A stretch of 64,000 nt of DNA from positions 1-64,000 of the forward strand of contig NZ_VSLZ01000010.1 of NCBI RefSeq assembly GCF_010747475.1, in the 5' to 3' direction. The notes beneath the pieces are model-generated. The model worked only from the letters and a program-made list of their open reading frames with translations. It searched no databases and had not been told where the DNA came from. Shown here piece by piece: positions 53,174 through 60,257 of the stretch. How positions within the stretch are numbered: the first letter of the stretch is position 1; each line of letters starts with the position of its first letter. Position numbers and translations under genes: made by a program. This stretch comes from Halorussus sp. MSC15.2 (GTDB lineage Archaea; Halobacteriota; Halobacteria; Halobacteriales; Haladaptataceae).

Positions 53174-54283
53174 ATGTCGCAAGAAAGCGACGGTCGCAAG
53201 AATAGCGTGAACCGACGAACGTTCATTTCTAGTGCCGTTGGTGTAAGTGCAACAGCTCTCGGGACCGGTGTAGTAAGTGCTAATCCAGGGGGTAAGAAGG
53301 ACCTCGCGGCTGCCTTCAATACTATGATCAACCGACATGGAACCCCGAACGAGAAAGGGGTGGCAGTCGTCAAAGACGGTCAAGTTGTGTATACTGATGG
53401 CAAACCACCGAGTAGCCTACCTCAGTCTGTTGGAAGCCCCAGCATCGGCACGGCATATGTGTTTGACGATGGTTTCGAAACGGAGTACTGGTGTGCTCTG
53501 GAACCCACTGGAAACAAGTGGAAAGCGTCACTCAACGGTGACAAATACCGGCTCTTGTTCACCAAGGATGACCAGGCGGCGTTGTCGAAAAAGATGGAGG
53601 CCAACGAGGTCTCAACGAAATCGCGAGATGTGACTACGAGTTCGACAGCTGATATCAACCTCACCCAAGGTAACAACACGACTGTTTCCCCAAGCACGTT
53701 ATCCAATGGGGACACGGACAGCAACGTGGTCGTAGCTGGAGGTACGAGTGAGGACTATGACCCCAGCGCACGTGAAGGATACGCAGACGCCAAGGTGTTC
53801 GCTGGTGGCTCATCCATGTCTGAGGCAGAGATTTGGATGACCGTGTCGAGCGACGACTCTGGTGGCGTTGAGTGCACGGTCGGTGGCACTTGGTCTGGCT
53901 CAATGGTCGCTACGCCTGGGACCTCTTCCAGTGGTGAGGTTTCGGTGTTCATCCGCGAGGCTGGTAGTGGACAGGACATCGATACTGCTAACATTCTGTC
54001 CCATAATGCCCCAGTGTATGGGGACTACTGGCAGAAAATGAGCTCCTACGAAAGTTGGAGTGGTAGTGGAGATAATGACAACACGGTGTTTGCAAACCTC
54101 GACAGTTATACGACGTACGAGGTTGGGATTCGACTCCGCTGTGAGTCCGCAGCACTTAACGTTTCGTCGTTCCCTGGATCGGTCAGATCGGACTTCTACC
54201 GTAAGGACGAGCCGCTGGACCCGACTCAGAAACGGAAATTCGCCTCTCTTGATAGCATCGAATTCGCATGGCCCAATGCCTAA
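53174..54283 (+). CDS. Secreted protein with twin-arginine signal, unknown function
   Basis: 369 residues. Tat signal RRTFISSAVGVSATALGTGV with a cleavage site near SANPG; no lipobox Cys. The mature protein has a helical first part (AAAFNTMINRHGTPNEKGVA), an Asn/Ser/Thr linker and a beta-rich domain (AEIWMTVSSDDSGGVECTVG; YEVGIRLRCESAALNVSSF) with a few Cys. It is followed 6 nt later by a small two-TM protein gene; the pair may act together at the cell surface. Lower GC than neighbours suggests a separate origin. Confidence 0.75.
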   Translation: MSQESDGRKNSVNRRTFISSAVGVSATALGTGVVSANPGGKKDLAAAFNTMINRHGTPNEKGVAVVKDGQVVYTDGKPPSSLPQSVGSPSIGTAYVFDDGFETEYWCALEPTGNKWKASLNGDKYRLLFTKDDQAALSKKMEANEVSTKSRDVTTSSTADINLTQGNNTTVSPSTLSNGDTDSNVVVAGGTSEDYDPSAREGYADAKVFAGGSSMSEAEIWMTVSSDDSGGVECTVGGTWSGSMVATPGTSSSGEVSVFIREAGSGQDIDTANILSHNAPVYGDYWQKMSSYESWSGSGDNDNTVFANLDSYTTYEVGIRLRCESAALNVSSFPGSVRSDFYRKDEPLDPTQKRKFASLDSIEFAWPNA

Positions 54284-54289
54284 ATCCAC

Positions 54290-54472
54290 ATGTCGATCCG
54301 AAATGATCATCCGTACCTGATCGCTGGGATTATCGTTTACGCCTTGGTGATCGCGATATCCATGCTGAGTGTTGTTGCCCTTCCAGATCCTACAAGTGTA
54401 GTTTGGGTTCTGGTCGGACTATCGGTCCTCGGCGTGCCTACCACCTACGTAGTCGGACAGCGGTTCTCGTAG
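54290..54472 (+). CDS. Small two-TM protein
   Basis: 60 residues, two membrane segments (YLIAGIIVYALVIAISMLSV; VVWVLVGLSVLGVPTTYVVG) with a short loop. Starts 6 nt after the secreted-protein gene, so co-transcribed. Immunity or holin-like roles are conceivable for such a partner, but nothing in the sequence decides. Confidence 0.6.
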   Translation: MSIRNDHPYLIAGIIVYALVIAISMLSVVALPDPTSVVWVLVGLSVLGVPTTYVVGQRFS

Positions 54473-54940
54473 GTCAGCGGTGGGCCCACCGAAGTCAATA
54501 AAAGCACAGCATAAGCATGTCATCGTAGTGGTTCCGCGAGTAGGGTACTTAGATTATAAAATAAAAGTTTTGTAGTATATTTAATTAATATTTCATATGA
54601 ATATTATAGAAGGGCAAAATAATACCTCACAGTAGCCTGTCGACGACATTTGAAGAGATGGCACTAGCTACGGCGTAATCACCCATCGTCTATGAAAAAC
54701 GGTAATCCCGGAACAGTGACACCGAGAAGTTTGGTCTCTCCAACTCGCCTCTGCCAGCAGTTTGACATGTAGAGTCGAACCCTTTCTAAGGGACACTACA
54801 CCGCGGTACACTTTTTGACGACGGATGCGAACACTAGAACGGACATCACGGTGCTAACTAAAAAGTGCTTTCAGCCCTATCCGGATGAGAGTTCCCGATA
54901 CAGTTCATAACTTCCTCAATCACTCAGCGTTCCACCATCC
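54473..54940. other. Gene-free AT-rich stretch
   Basis: About 470 bp with AT-rich patches (ATAAAATAAAAGTTTTG near 54556-54572; TATTTAATTAATATTTCAT) and no readable protein on either strand. Confidence 0.4.
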
Positions 54941-55519
54941 TTACTGAGTCGATGGCTGGCTCCAGTCAAGCCAGAAGGCTACTGGGTACGCGATCAGGAA
55001 CGCTCCCAACCAAATCAGTATGGTCTGCACCGTCGGATACAGCGCGCCGATGTACCCGTCACCAACTCCGACGACCGCGGAAGCCGCAATCACGACTACC
55101 AACGAAACGAACGTAAACACTGTCAACTGTCGATATGAAGGTGAGTACGAACTGTTGACCAGCACCCCGGCCACTACAGCGACAACAAGCGTTGAAAGTA
55201 CCCCCAGCGTCGGCGGCGTCGGACTGACCGCTCGTTTCACCACCATTCTGACGGCAATGCCAATCGAATATTGGAGGATCAACAGATAGACGAGAGCACG
55301 TCCCATCTGCCGGATATACCCTGACAACGCCGTCAGACCTCCTGTCTCCGGGTCGCTCACGACTTTGTCTCCTCGAAGCCATACGCACGAAACGACCGTC
55401 CAACCTGGGCGTAAATCAAGACTGCCCGTGAACGGTCCGAGTGGCAGGATACGACGCAGTCGCGTCACGACGGCGAACATGCGACGTTCCTCTACGACGA
55501 AGGTGGACGTGGCGTTCAT
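54941..55519 (-). CDS. Four-TM membrane protein, 5' end disrupted
   Basis: As read 192 residues, but the first roughly 33 residues are antisense to the duplicated segment 55422-55801, so the original start was lost or lies at ATG 55306 (MGRALVYLLILQYSIGIAVR). Four hydrophobic segments follow (TLGVLSTLVVAVVAGVLV; VFTFVSLVVVIAASAVVGV; TILIWLGAFLIAYPVAFWL). No recognisable family. Confidence 0.5.
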   Translation of the reverse strand: MNATSTFVVEERRMFAVVTRLRRILPLGPFTGSLDLRPGWTVVSCVWLRGDKVVSDPETGGLTALSGYIRQMGRALVYLLILQYSIGIAVRMVVKRAVSPTPPTLGVLSTLVVAVVAGVLVNSSYSPSYRQLTVFTFVSLVVVIAASAVVGVGDGYIGALYPTVQTILIWLGAFLIAYPVAFWLDWSQPSTQ

Positions 55520-55801
55520 GACGAAAATCGTCTTATGACGCTTCTTGAGGACCCAGACGACATGTGGCTAGTGCCCGCGATTGCACTCCAGCAATACAGC
55601 GAGGAGACCACAACTGACAGCCACCAACGCGAGCGACCGAACAGGAGGCACCTCGAGTGTCGTGAGTGCGACCGTGGTACGAGGCACCGATTCCTCAACT
55701 TCGAGACCGTTCCAGACGACGAGTGGAGTGGTCAACCAATGTGGGAGTGTCACGTCTGCGGAATGCCTCGATATGGGCCAGAACCCAAAGTGGGCAAGTA
55801 G
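55422..55801 (+). pseudogene. Duplicated 3' fragment of the zinc-ribbon gene (second copy of 51804-52183)
   Basis: 380 bp that reproduces the last 380 bp of the gene at 51293 with scattered substitutions (for example HLECRECDRGTRHRFLNF against QLECRECDRDTRHRFLDF). The frame is open to the same stop position, but the N-terminal half is absent, so the piece is a 5'-truncated copy. The two copies are direct repeats 3.6 kb apart, with the secreted-protein genes between them. Confidence 0.75.
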
Positions 55802-55945
55802 GCGAGATGGTAATCTTAGTAGTAGTTAGTAGTACGGTTTCTTTGTTCAATTTGTAGTCCGTAACTGTCTCAGTAGTTTTGCTCAATACATGGTGAATAG
55901 TTAGTGTTGCGCCAATTATATTTTTGAGGGGCATATATTGCGGAT

Positions 55946-56563
55946 ATGTCCCTCACTATCAGTCAAGTAGACGAGATTGAACACTGGACAGGGAGACTCT
56001 TGGCGATTGCTGGCGTCCTGATACTTATTGAAGCTGCCAGCGGTGCCATTAATGAGAGTTTACGGGAGGTTCCGTTTGCATGGCTTCTCACGTCAATTCC
56101 GTTCGGAATCGGCTTTGTCTTACTCCCGCTTGTGCTGCTTAGGTCGTATCAGTTCCTCTCGGACCGTACACCGACATCGGCTGTCATCGGGGTTGCCCTC
56201 GTGGCGGCACTTCCGGTTGGGACCGTCGTCATAGTAGCGTGGGCTGTCGCGGCTGACGCCAGTGGTATCGTCCCCGACGTAACCGTCCTGCCGGTCAGAA
56301 TCGATACTGTCTTCTTCACGCTCTTGGCCGTCTTCGCGGGTGGCATTGCGACGTTCGGACTCTCTTTGCTTCGGTACGACCGAACCCGACTGCTCGGTGG
56401 GGCGTTACTGATGTTTGGATCGGCCTGGAACCTCCCGCTGGTCGTCGTGGGACTATCGGGAGTGTATCCAGGGTTGCTTTCGCCTCTTTTCGTCGCCTCA
56501 GTGGCGACAACAATGATAGCAATCGGCTACTGCTTCCCACTAGTCGAACCTGAGAGTCAATGA
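55946..56563 (+). CDS. Polytopic membrane protein, about six TM segments
   Basis: 205 residues. Hydrophobic segments include LLAIAGVLILIEAASGAI, LTSIPFGIGFVLLPLVLL, VIGVALVAALPVGTVVIVAW, VFFTLLAVFAGGIATFGL and LSPLFVASVATTMIAIGY. A TATA box, AATTATATTTTT near 55914-55925, lies just before the ATG. No transport motif is visible; function unknown. Confidence 0.68.
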   Translation: MSLTISQVDEIEHWTGRLLAIAGVLILIEAASGAINESLREVPFAWLLTSIPFGIGFVLLPLVLLRSYQFLSDRTPTSAVIGVALVAALPVGTVVIVAWAVAADASGIVPDVTVLPVRIDTVFFTLLAVFAGGIATFGLSLLRYDRTRLLGGALLMFGSAWNLPLVVVGLSGVYPGLLSPLFVASVATTMIAIGYCFPLVEPESQ

Positions 56564-56715
56564 GAACAGACGTTGTGCTGTACTTATCCGGTAAATTTTG
56601 CACGCCATTTGTGACAAATTCTATAGACAGCCAGTCGTGTCATACGTCGCTTCCCTAAATCGAGCGTCGATTGCATAGGCGATTCTGAGTAAAGAAATTA
56701 TGCTACCCTCTACTG

Positions 56716-56757
56716 TTAACCAACGGACGAGCACGAATTTCAGCGTTTGTTGGTTAA
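56716..56757. repeat. 42-bp palindromic element, copy D
   Basis: Arms TTAACCAAC and GTTGGTTAA (9 bp perfect, 14 bp with two mismatches), total 42 bp. 50 bp upstream of hairpin element 3 and 137 bp before the gene at 56894. Confidence 0.75.
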
Positions 56758-56806
56758 CTTCAGTCCAATCCACAACTCCTTCCTGATTGGACGATGGCCG
56801 CCTGTG

Positions 56807-56838
56807 TTTTTTCTGCGCCGGCGATGAGTGCCGGCGCA
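56807..56838 (+). promoter_or_regulatory. T-run plus hairpin leader element 3
   Basis: TTTTTT at 56807-56812, then the perfect 9-bp stem TGCGCCGGC/GCCGGCGCA with loop GATGAGT. It ends 55 nt before the ATG at 56894. Confidence 0.6.
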
Positions 56839-56893
56839 CTAAGCAGTAGCGTAGAATAGAGTCGTGTGCGTCGGCAGACCGAAGTGAGAACCA

Positions 56894-57385
56894 ATGCATA
56901 TGGTCATTTACTCGCTGGTAGAGGCATCGACACGAGACGAAGCACTCGCAACTGGAAAGACGGTATTCGACCGACTCGTCGGGGCTAACCCACATGCAGA
57001 TGCTGTGTTCGACTATTACGTGACGTTCGACGAGTCGGGCACGTCAGTCGCTGGGAAAGCCCGGTGGGGCGACTTGCCAGTAGCAGCGCCCGTCAACTCC
57101 GAGGAGGGCGAGGAACTGCTAGAACGTGGGTGGGACGCAACCGAGGACGAGTTCCAGCGGAATCTTGACCGTGTCCGGGACGCACTTGAAGAACTCAGCG
57201 ACGAGGAGATCATGCGCGACGACGGGCTCGCTCGGCATGCGTTCCACCAAGTCGGCGCATACGACGGCCCCACCATCTTCCTGTACGACGAACACGGGAG
57301 CGGTATTCGGCATCGAGACCAGCTTGACCGCATCCTCGACGAGGGCGAGAATCTCTGGATTGTCCCAGCAGACGTTCACTACTGA
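56894..57385 (+). CDS. Small acidic protein sharing a domain with the 51293 protein
   Basis: 163 residues (ATG 56894; ATG 56900 possible). Starts like a ferredoxin-fold domain (MVIYSLVEASTRDEALATGK), with helical ELLERGWDATEDEFQRNLDR and the C-terminal motif FLYDEHGSGIRHRDQLDRIL then LWIVPADVHY, shared with the gene at 51293 and its duplicate. No metal ligands. Known only as a plasmid-type haloarchaeal protein to me; function unknown. Confidence 0.7.
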   Translation: MHMVIYSLVEASTRDEALATGKTVFDRLVGANPHADAVFDYYVTFDESGTSVAGKARWGDLPVAAPVNSEEGEELLERGWDATEDEFQRNLDRVRDALEELSDEEIMRDDGLARHAFHQVGAYDGPTIFLYDEHGSGIRHRDQLDRILDEGENLWIVPADVHY

Positions 57386-57429
57386 GCGCCCGAGTTAGCC
57401 AGGGAACGTGACGGAGTGATCGCGGTGAG

Positions 57430-57453
57430 TTTTTCGTTCTCCCTGAGGGGTGC
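57430..57453 (+). promoter_or_regulatory. Hairpin-like leader element 4 (weak copy)
   Basis: GTTTTTC then CTCCCTGAGGGGTGC. It matches element 5 closely over GAGTTTTTC and CTGAGGGGTGC, but the flanking stem is lost. It is not next to a start codon; the following gene has its own TATA box 100 bp downstream. Confidence 0.4.
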
Positions 57454-57556
57454 ATGAAGTCCGAGTTACTGTGGAGCAACCTACGAATCGATATTCGAGT
57501 AGTGGCGGCTAAAACGAACTCCGAAATCGGCATTTGTAAACTAAAGCCGAAGACTC

Positions 57557-57564
57557 TTATATAC
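57557..57564 (+). promoter_or_regulatory. TATA box of the HTH/nucleotidyltransferase operon
   Basis: TTATATAC centred about 26 bp before the ATG at 57586, so the transcript should start at or next to the start codon (leaderless), as is common in haloarchaea. Confidence 0.6.
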
Positions 57565-57585
57565 TGCTTTAGTATTTCTTACCAA

Positions 57586-58524
57586 ATGATGGGGGAAGCG
57601 TATCTTCGAGTCCTCGACGCAGTGACCGAGGACCAATCGATTACAGCCCTTCACGAGCAAACGGGTTATAGCATGGGCCGCGTCCACGAAGTGGTCGAAG
57701 AGTTAGAGCAGAACGGCCTCGTCGTGACGAAACGCGGAAATCGCAATCGCAGAGTAGTTTCGGCCACCGAAACAGCCGTCTTCCGCGCCTACCGGCGACT
57801 CCAAAGCCAACACTCCCATATCGATTTCCCGGAACTCCTCTCTCGACGCACTCTCCATGTCTGCTGGTTTCTGGATCAGCCACGGAAAGTGAGCGAGATT
57901 GCAGACCGACTTCCGATAACACGCCAGCGGATCTACCAACTCCTTGCACCACTGCAAGAGCGTGCAATGCTTACCAAAGACGGAACCCAGTACAAGATTG
58001 CAGACGACCTCACGGACCTCGTTGAATTCGCTCGGGCGTTCGTCGACCACGAACACGCACACCGAGTGCGAGAACACGCCCCGAGTGCGGTCGTTCTGTG
58101 GAGTACCCCCGCAGAAGCACTCGTGTCCGTCGAATCGAAACAGGACCGACAACAGCTCGTAGATACGGATGGCTGGGCAGTAACAGGGCTTGCACGGTAC
58201 GAAGAGTACGGCCTCACCTTCTTTGGCGCGAACCAACCGCCGGTCTTCTACTCCGAGCTCGCCACCGAGATTACCGTCGAACAACTCGTCTGTCACACCC
58301 TCGTCGCCAAGACCGACAGTCGGCGGACAAGCTACGCACTTCTCCTACTCACGACGACCGCATTTGATGAAAACCAACTCCGCACAGCTGCAATGGAATA
58401 CGGCGTAACTGGACTCATCAAAGATATGCTTTCGTTCCTCCACGGTGAACCAACTAGCTCGGAGTACATCCCGAGTACACGTGATTTCGAGGCTCTTAAA
58501 CAGCAATATGAGGTGACATCATGA
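57586..58524 (+). CDS. HTH regulator, AbiEi-like partner of the nucleotidyltransferase
   Basis: 312 residues from ATG 57586, chosen because the TATA box at 57557 leaves no room for the longer reading. Two winged helices near the N-terminus (TALHEQTGYSMGRVHEVVEE; KVSEIADRLPITRQRIYQLL), then an alpha/beta domain (APSAVVLWSTPAEALVSVES; YGLTFFGANQPPVFYSELAT). Its TGA overlaps the next ATG as ATGA, so the pair is coupled. Two-gene HTH plus nucleotidyltransferase units are the layout of AbiE-type toxin-antitoxin systems; the HTH protein would be the antitoxin and autorepressor. Confidence 0.72.
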   Translation: MMGEAYLRVLDAVTEDQSITALHEQTGYSMGRVHEVVEELEQNGLVVTKRGNRNRRVVSATETAVFRAYRRLQSQHSHIDFPELLSRRTLHVCWFLDQPRKVSEIADRLPITRQRIYQLLAPLQERAMLTKDGTQYKIADDLTDLVEFARAFVDHEHAHRVREHAPSAVVLWSTPAEALVSVESKQDRQQLVDTDGWAVTGLARYEEYGLTFFGANQPPVFYSELATEITVEQLVCHTLVAKTDSRRTSYALLLLTTTAFDENQLRTAAMEYGVTGLIKDMLSFLHGEPTSSEYIPSTRDFEALKQQYEVTS

Positions 58525-59381
58525 GTCCGTTCAGTGGGCGTGAGGCGATCACCGAATTCCTCCAAGATGTAGATGACCAGCTTGACCAGAGCGTTGAGGT
58601 CTATCTCGTCGGTGGAAGCGCAATGACTGCACACCAGCTGAAGGATCAGACAAAAGACATCGACCTCGTGCTCGGCGTTTCTGAAGAATTCGAGCTCGTT
58701 CGAAATGCGCTCCTTGATATCGGATTTGTCGTCGAGAACGAGCCGACCTCGGAGTTCGAGGGTGTTGGACGGACATTAGAGTTGGCTGGTGAGACAGGAG
58801 TTCAGGTGGATTTGTTCGAGGAGCAAATCGTCGGGAAGCTTCGGCTCTCAACGGAGATGTGCGAACGCGCAGAGCGAATATACGGAGGAGAGTCAGTTGC
58901 TGGTTTCACGCTCTCAAAAGAGGATATGTTCCTCCTGAAAGGCGTCGCAGGTCGTGGATACGACCCCGAAGATATGCTCGCACTTGTGCGGTCTGGCCTG
59001 CAGTTTAGTGTCGTCGGAGAAGAGCTTGAGGCACAACTCCCGGTCAATACAGGGACTGTCGAGGCTCACCAACTATACAGCTACTCTCATCCCCTTATGA
59101 CGTTTGAGCAGACAATTACGCGATTCGATGGGCTTCCCTCGGGATTCACCGACCGAGTCGAAGCACTCGCAGACCGTGCCTTCACCGAGCGGACCGTCAT
59201 CGAACATCTCCAAACGGGCTCTCTGGAAATCGAGGTTCTGTATCGGGAAGTTACAGACAACGACGACTCCATTGACCGGCCAGAAACTGTCCGGAAGGCA
59301 GTCACCACTCTTGCTGAAAAGGGGATTGTCGAGCGGGATGGAGTGGACGTCTCGCTAGCCGAGGAGATCTCGCTTCCATAA
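58521..59381 (+). CDS. Nucleotidyltransferase, AbiEii/DUF6036-like (toxin candidate)
   Basis: 286 residues. Catalytic signature GGSA at 31-34 followed by KDIDLV (Asp46 and Asp48), the GS...DxD motif of MNT/AbiEii nucleotidyltransferases. The C-terminal half is helical with a winged-helix-like end (TVRKAVTTLAEKGIVERDGV). It starts within the stop of the HTH gene. AbiEii toxins transfer nucleotides to cellular targets such as tRNA; here this is inferred from family and context. A truncated relative is at 42635. Confidence 0.75.
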   Translation: MSPFSGREAITEFLQDVDDQLDQSVEVYLVGGSAMTAHQLKDQTKDIDLVLGVSEEFELVRNALLDIGFVVENEPTSEFEGVGRTLELAGETGVQVDLFEEQIVGKLRLSTEMCERAERIYGGESVAGFTLSKEDMFLLKGVAGRGYDPEDMLALVRSGLQFSVVGEELEAQLPVNTGTVEAHQLYSYSHPLMTFEQTITRFDGLPSGFTDRVEALADRAFTERTVIEHLQTGSLEIEVLYREVTDNDDSIDRPETVRKAVTTLAEKGIVERDGVDVSLAEEISLP

Positions 59382-59409
59382 ACGCTAGGCCAGAAGCGAC
59401 CGCGATGAG

Positions 59410-59440
59410 TTTTTCACCCCCTGAGGGGTGCGGGGGACTC
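59410..59440 (+). promoter_or_regulatory. T-run plus hairpin leader element 5
   Basis: TTTTT at 59410-59414, stem CCCCC/GGGGG with loop TGAGGGGTGC; flanking GAGT and ACTC can extend the pairing. It ends about 24 nt before the ATG at 59464. Confidence 0.62.
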
Positions 59441-59463
59441 GAAATAGTCCCTCGAATCGAACC

Positions 59464-59865
59464 ATGAGTGGAACAACCGACTCGCAATCACTCGAACAGA
59501 CACGGCCAAACCAGAAACAGGATATCGTCTACGTCGGCTACCGGCGGCGTGGACGCGCTGTTGTGGAAAAACAACCCGGTCAAGAGCGGGTGACACCAGA
59601 GCCGAGTCTCGAACTGGCGAACCACAGTCCCTCGGGCTTCAGTTGGGGATACGGTGGGAGTGGCCCGTCGCAACTTGCGCTTGCGCTTCTGCTGGACTAC
59701 ACCGGCGATGAAGACGTTGCGCTAGCCCACTACACCGCGTTCAAAAACCGGGTCGTGAGCCAGTCAGACTGCTCTCATCCTGAAGGGTACTGGCGACTCA
59801 CCGGCACCGACATCGAAAACGCCCTTCATAAACTGTCCGACGACGCAGTCGCACCGTCTAACTGA
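59464..59865 (+). CDS. DUF6166-like haloarchaeal plasmid protein
   Basis: 133 residues from ATG 59464. Core motif FSWGYGGSGPSQLALALLLD followed by YTGDEDVALAHYTAFKNRVV is the signature I know from DUF6166. Preceded by a YVGYRRRGRAVVEKQ strand pair. The family is small, acidic and found on haloarchaeal plasmids and viruses; no function is established. Starts 24 nt after hairpin element 5. Confidence 0.78.
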   Translation: MSGTTDSQSLEQTRPNQKQDIVYVGYRRRGRAVVEKQPGQERVTPEPSLELANHSPSGFSWGYGGSGPSQLALALLLDYTGDEDVALAHYTAFKNRVVSQSDCSHPEGYWRLTGTDIENALHKLSDDAVAPSN

Positions 59866-59888
59866 ACATCAAGTAGTGCAATCCCACC

Positions 59889-60158
59889 ATGTCAGAACAC
59901 AACTCACCGTCTCGTGCAAGCAACGAATCGAAAGTAACCAATGACGAATCGTCACCGACGGAGTACGTCGAGCGGAGCGACGTCGGTATTTCGCTCACCG
60001 TGAAACTCAAGCGGGGAACCGGGACGCGGGATGAAGACCAGATTAAGGCAAAGGTCAAATAGAAAACACTTGACGACGCCCGTGACGATATGGACGCACT
60101 TCGAGCGTACATTCGAGACCTCGCCGAGGAAACTCGTCAGATTCAACCAGCAGAGTGA
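59889..60158 (+). pseudogene. DUF7389-like small protein with an in-frame TAG
   Basis: ATG 59889 reads YVERSDVGISLTVKLKRGTG and DEDQIKAKVK, then TAG at 60060-60062, then in the same frame KTLDDARDDMDALRAYIRDL to the TGA at 60156-60158. The two parts together match the haloarchaeal family I recall as DUF7389 (about 90 residues). So a single nonsense change, or a base-call error, splits it. The 57-residue first half may still be made. Confidence 0.6.
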
Positions 60159-60257
60159 GATAGACCGAGGCGTCCTATTGCTACCTTGTAACCCCTACAA
60201 ATTTACAAAGAACACGGCGATTGCTGATTCTCCGAAATTTATCGGTTAGTGGTTATT

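Noticed and set aside
39349-56757. 42-bp palindromes as IS ends or Xer/dif sites
   Set aside because: There is no transposase between the pairs, no target duplications, and the centre is far longer than the 6-8 bp of tyrosine recombinase core sites. They also lack the haloarchaeal origin-box sequence.
44482-60158. TAG read as pyrrolysine (polB fragment and the DUF7389-like gene both have in-frame TAG)
   Set aside because: TAG ends normal genes here (40921, 52183), the polB piece has other lesions, and no pyl genes are in the window.
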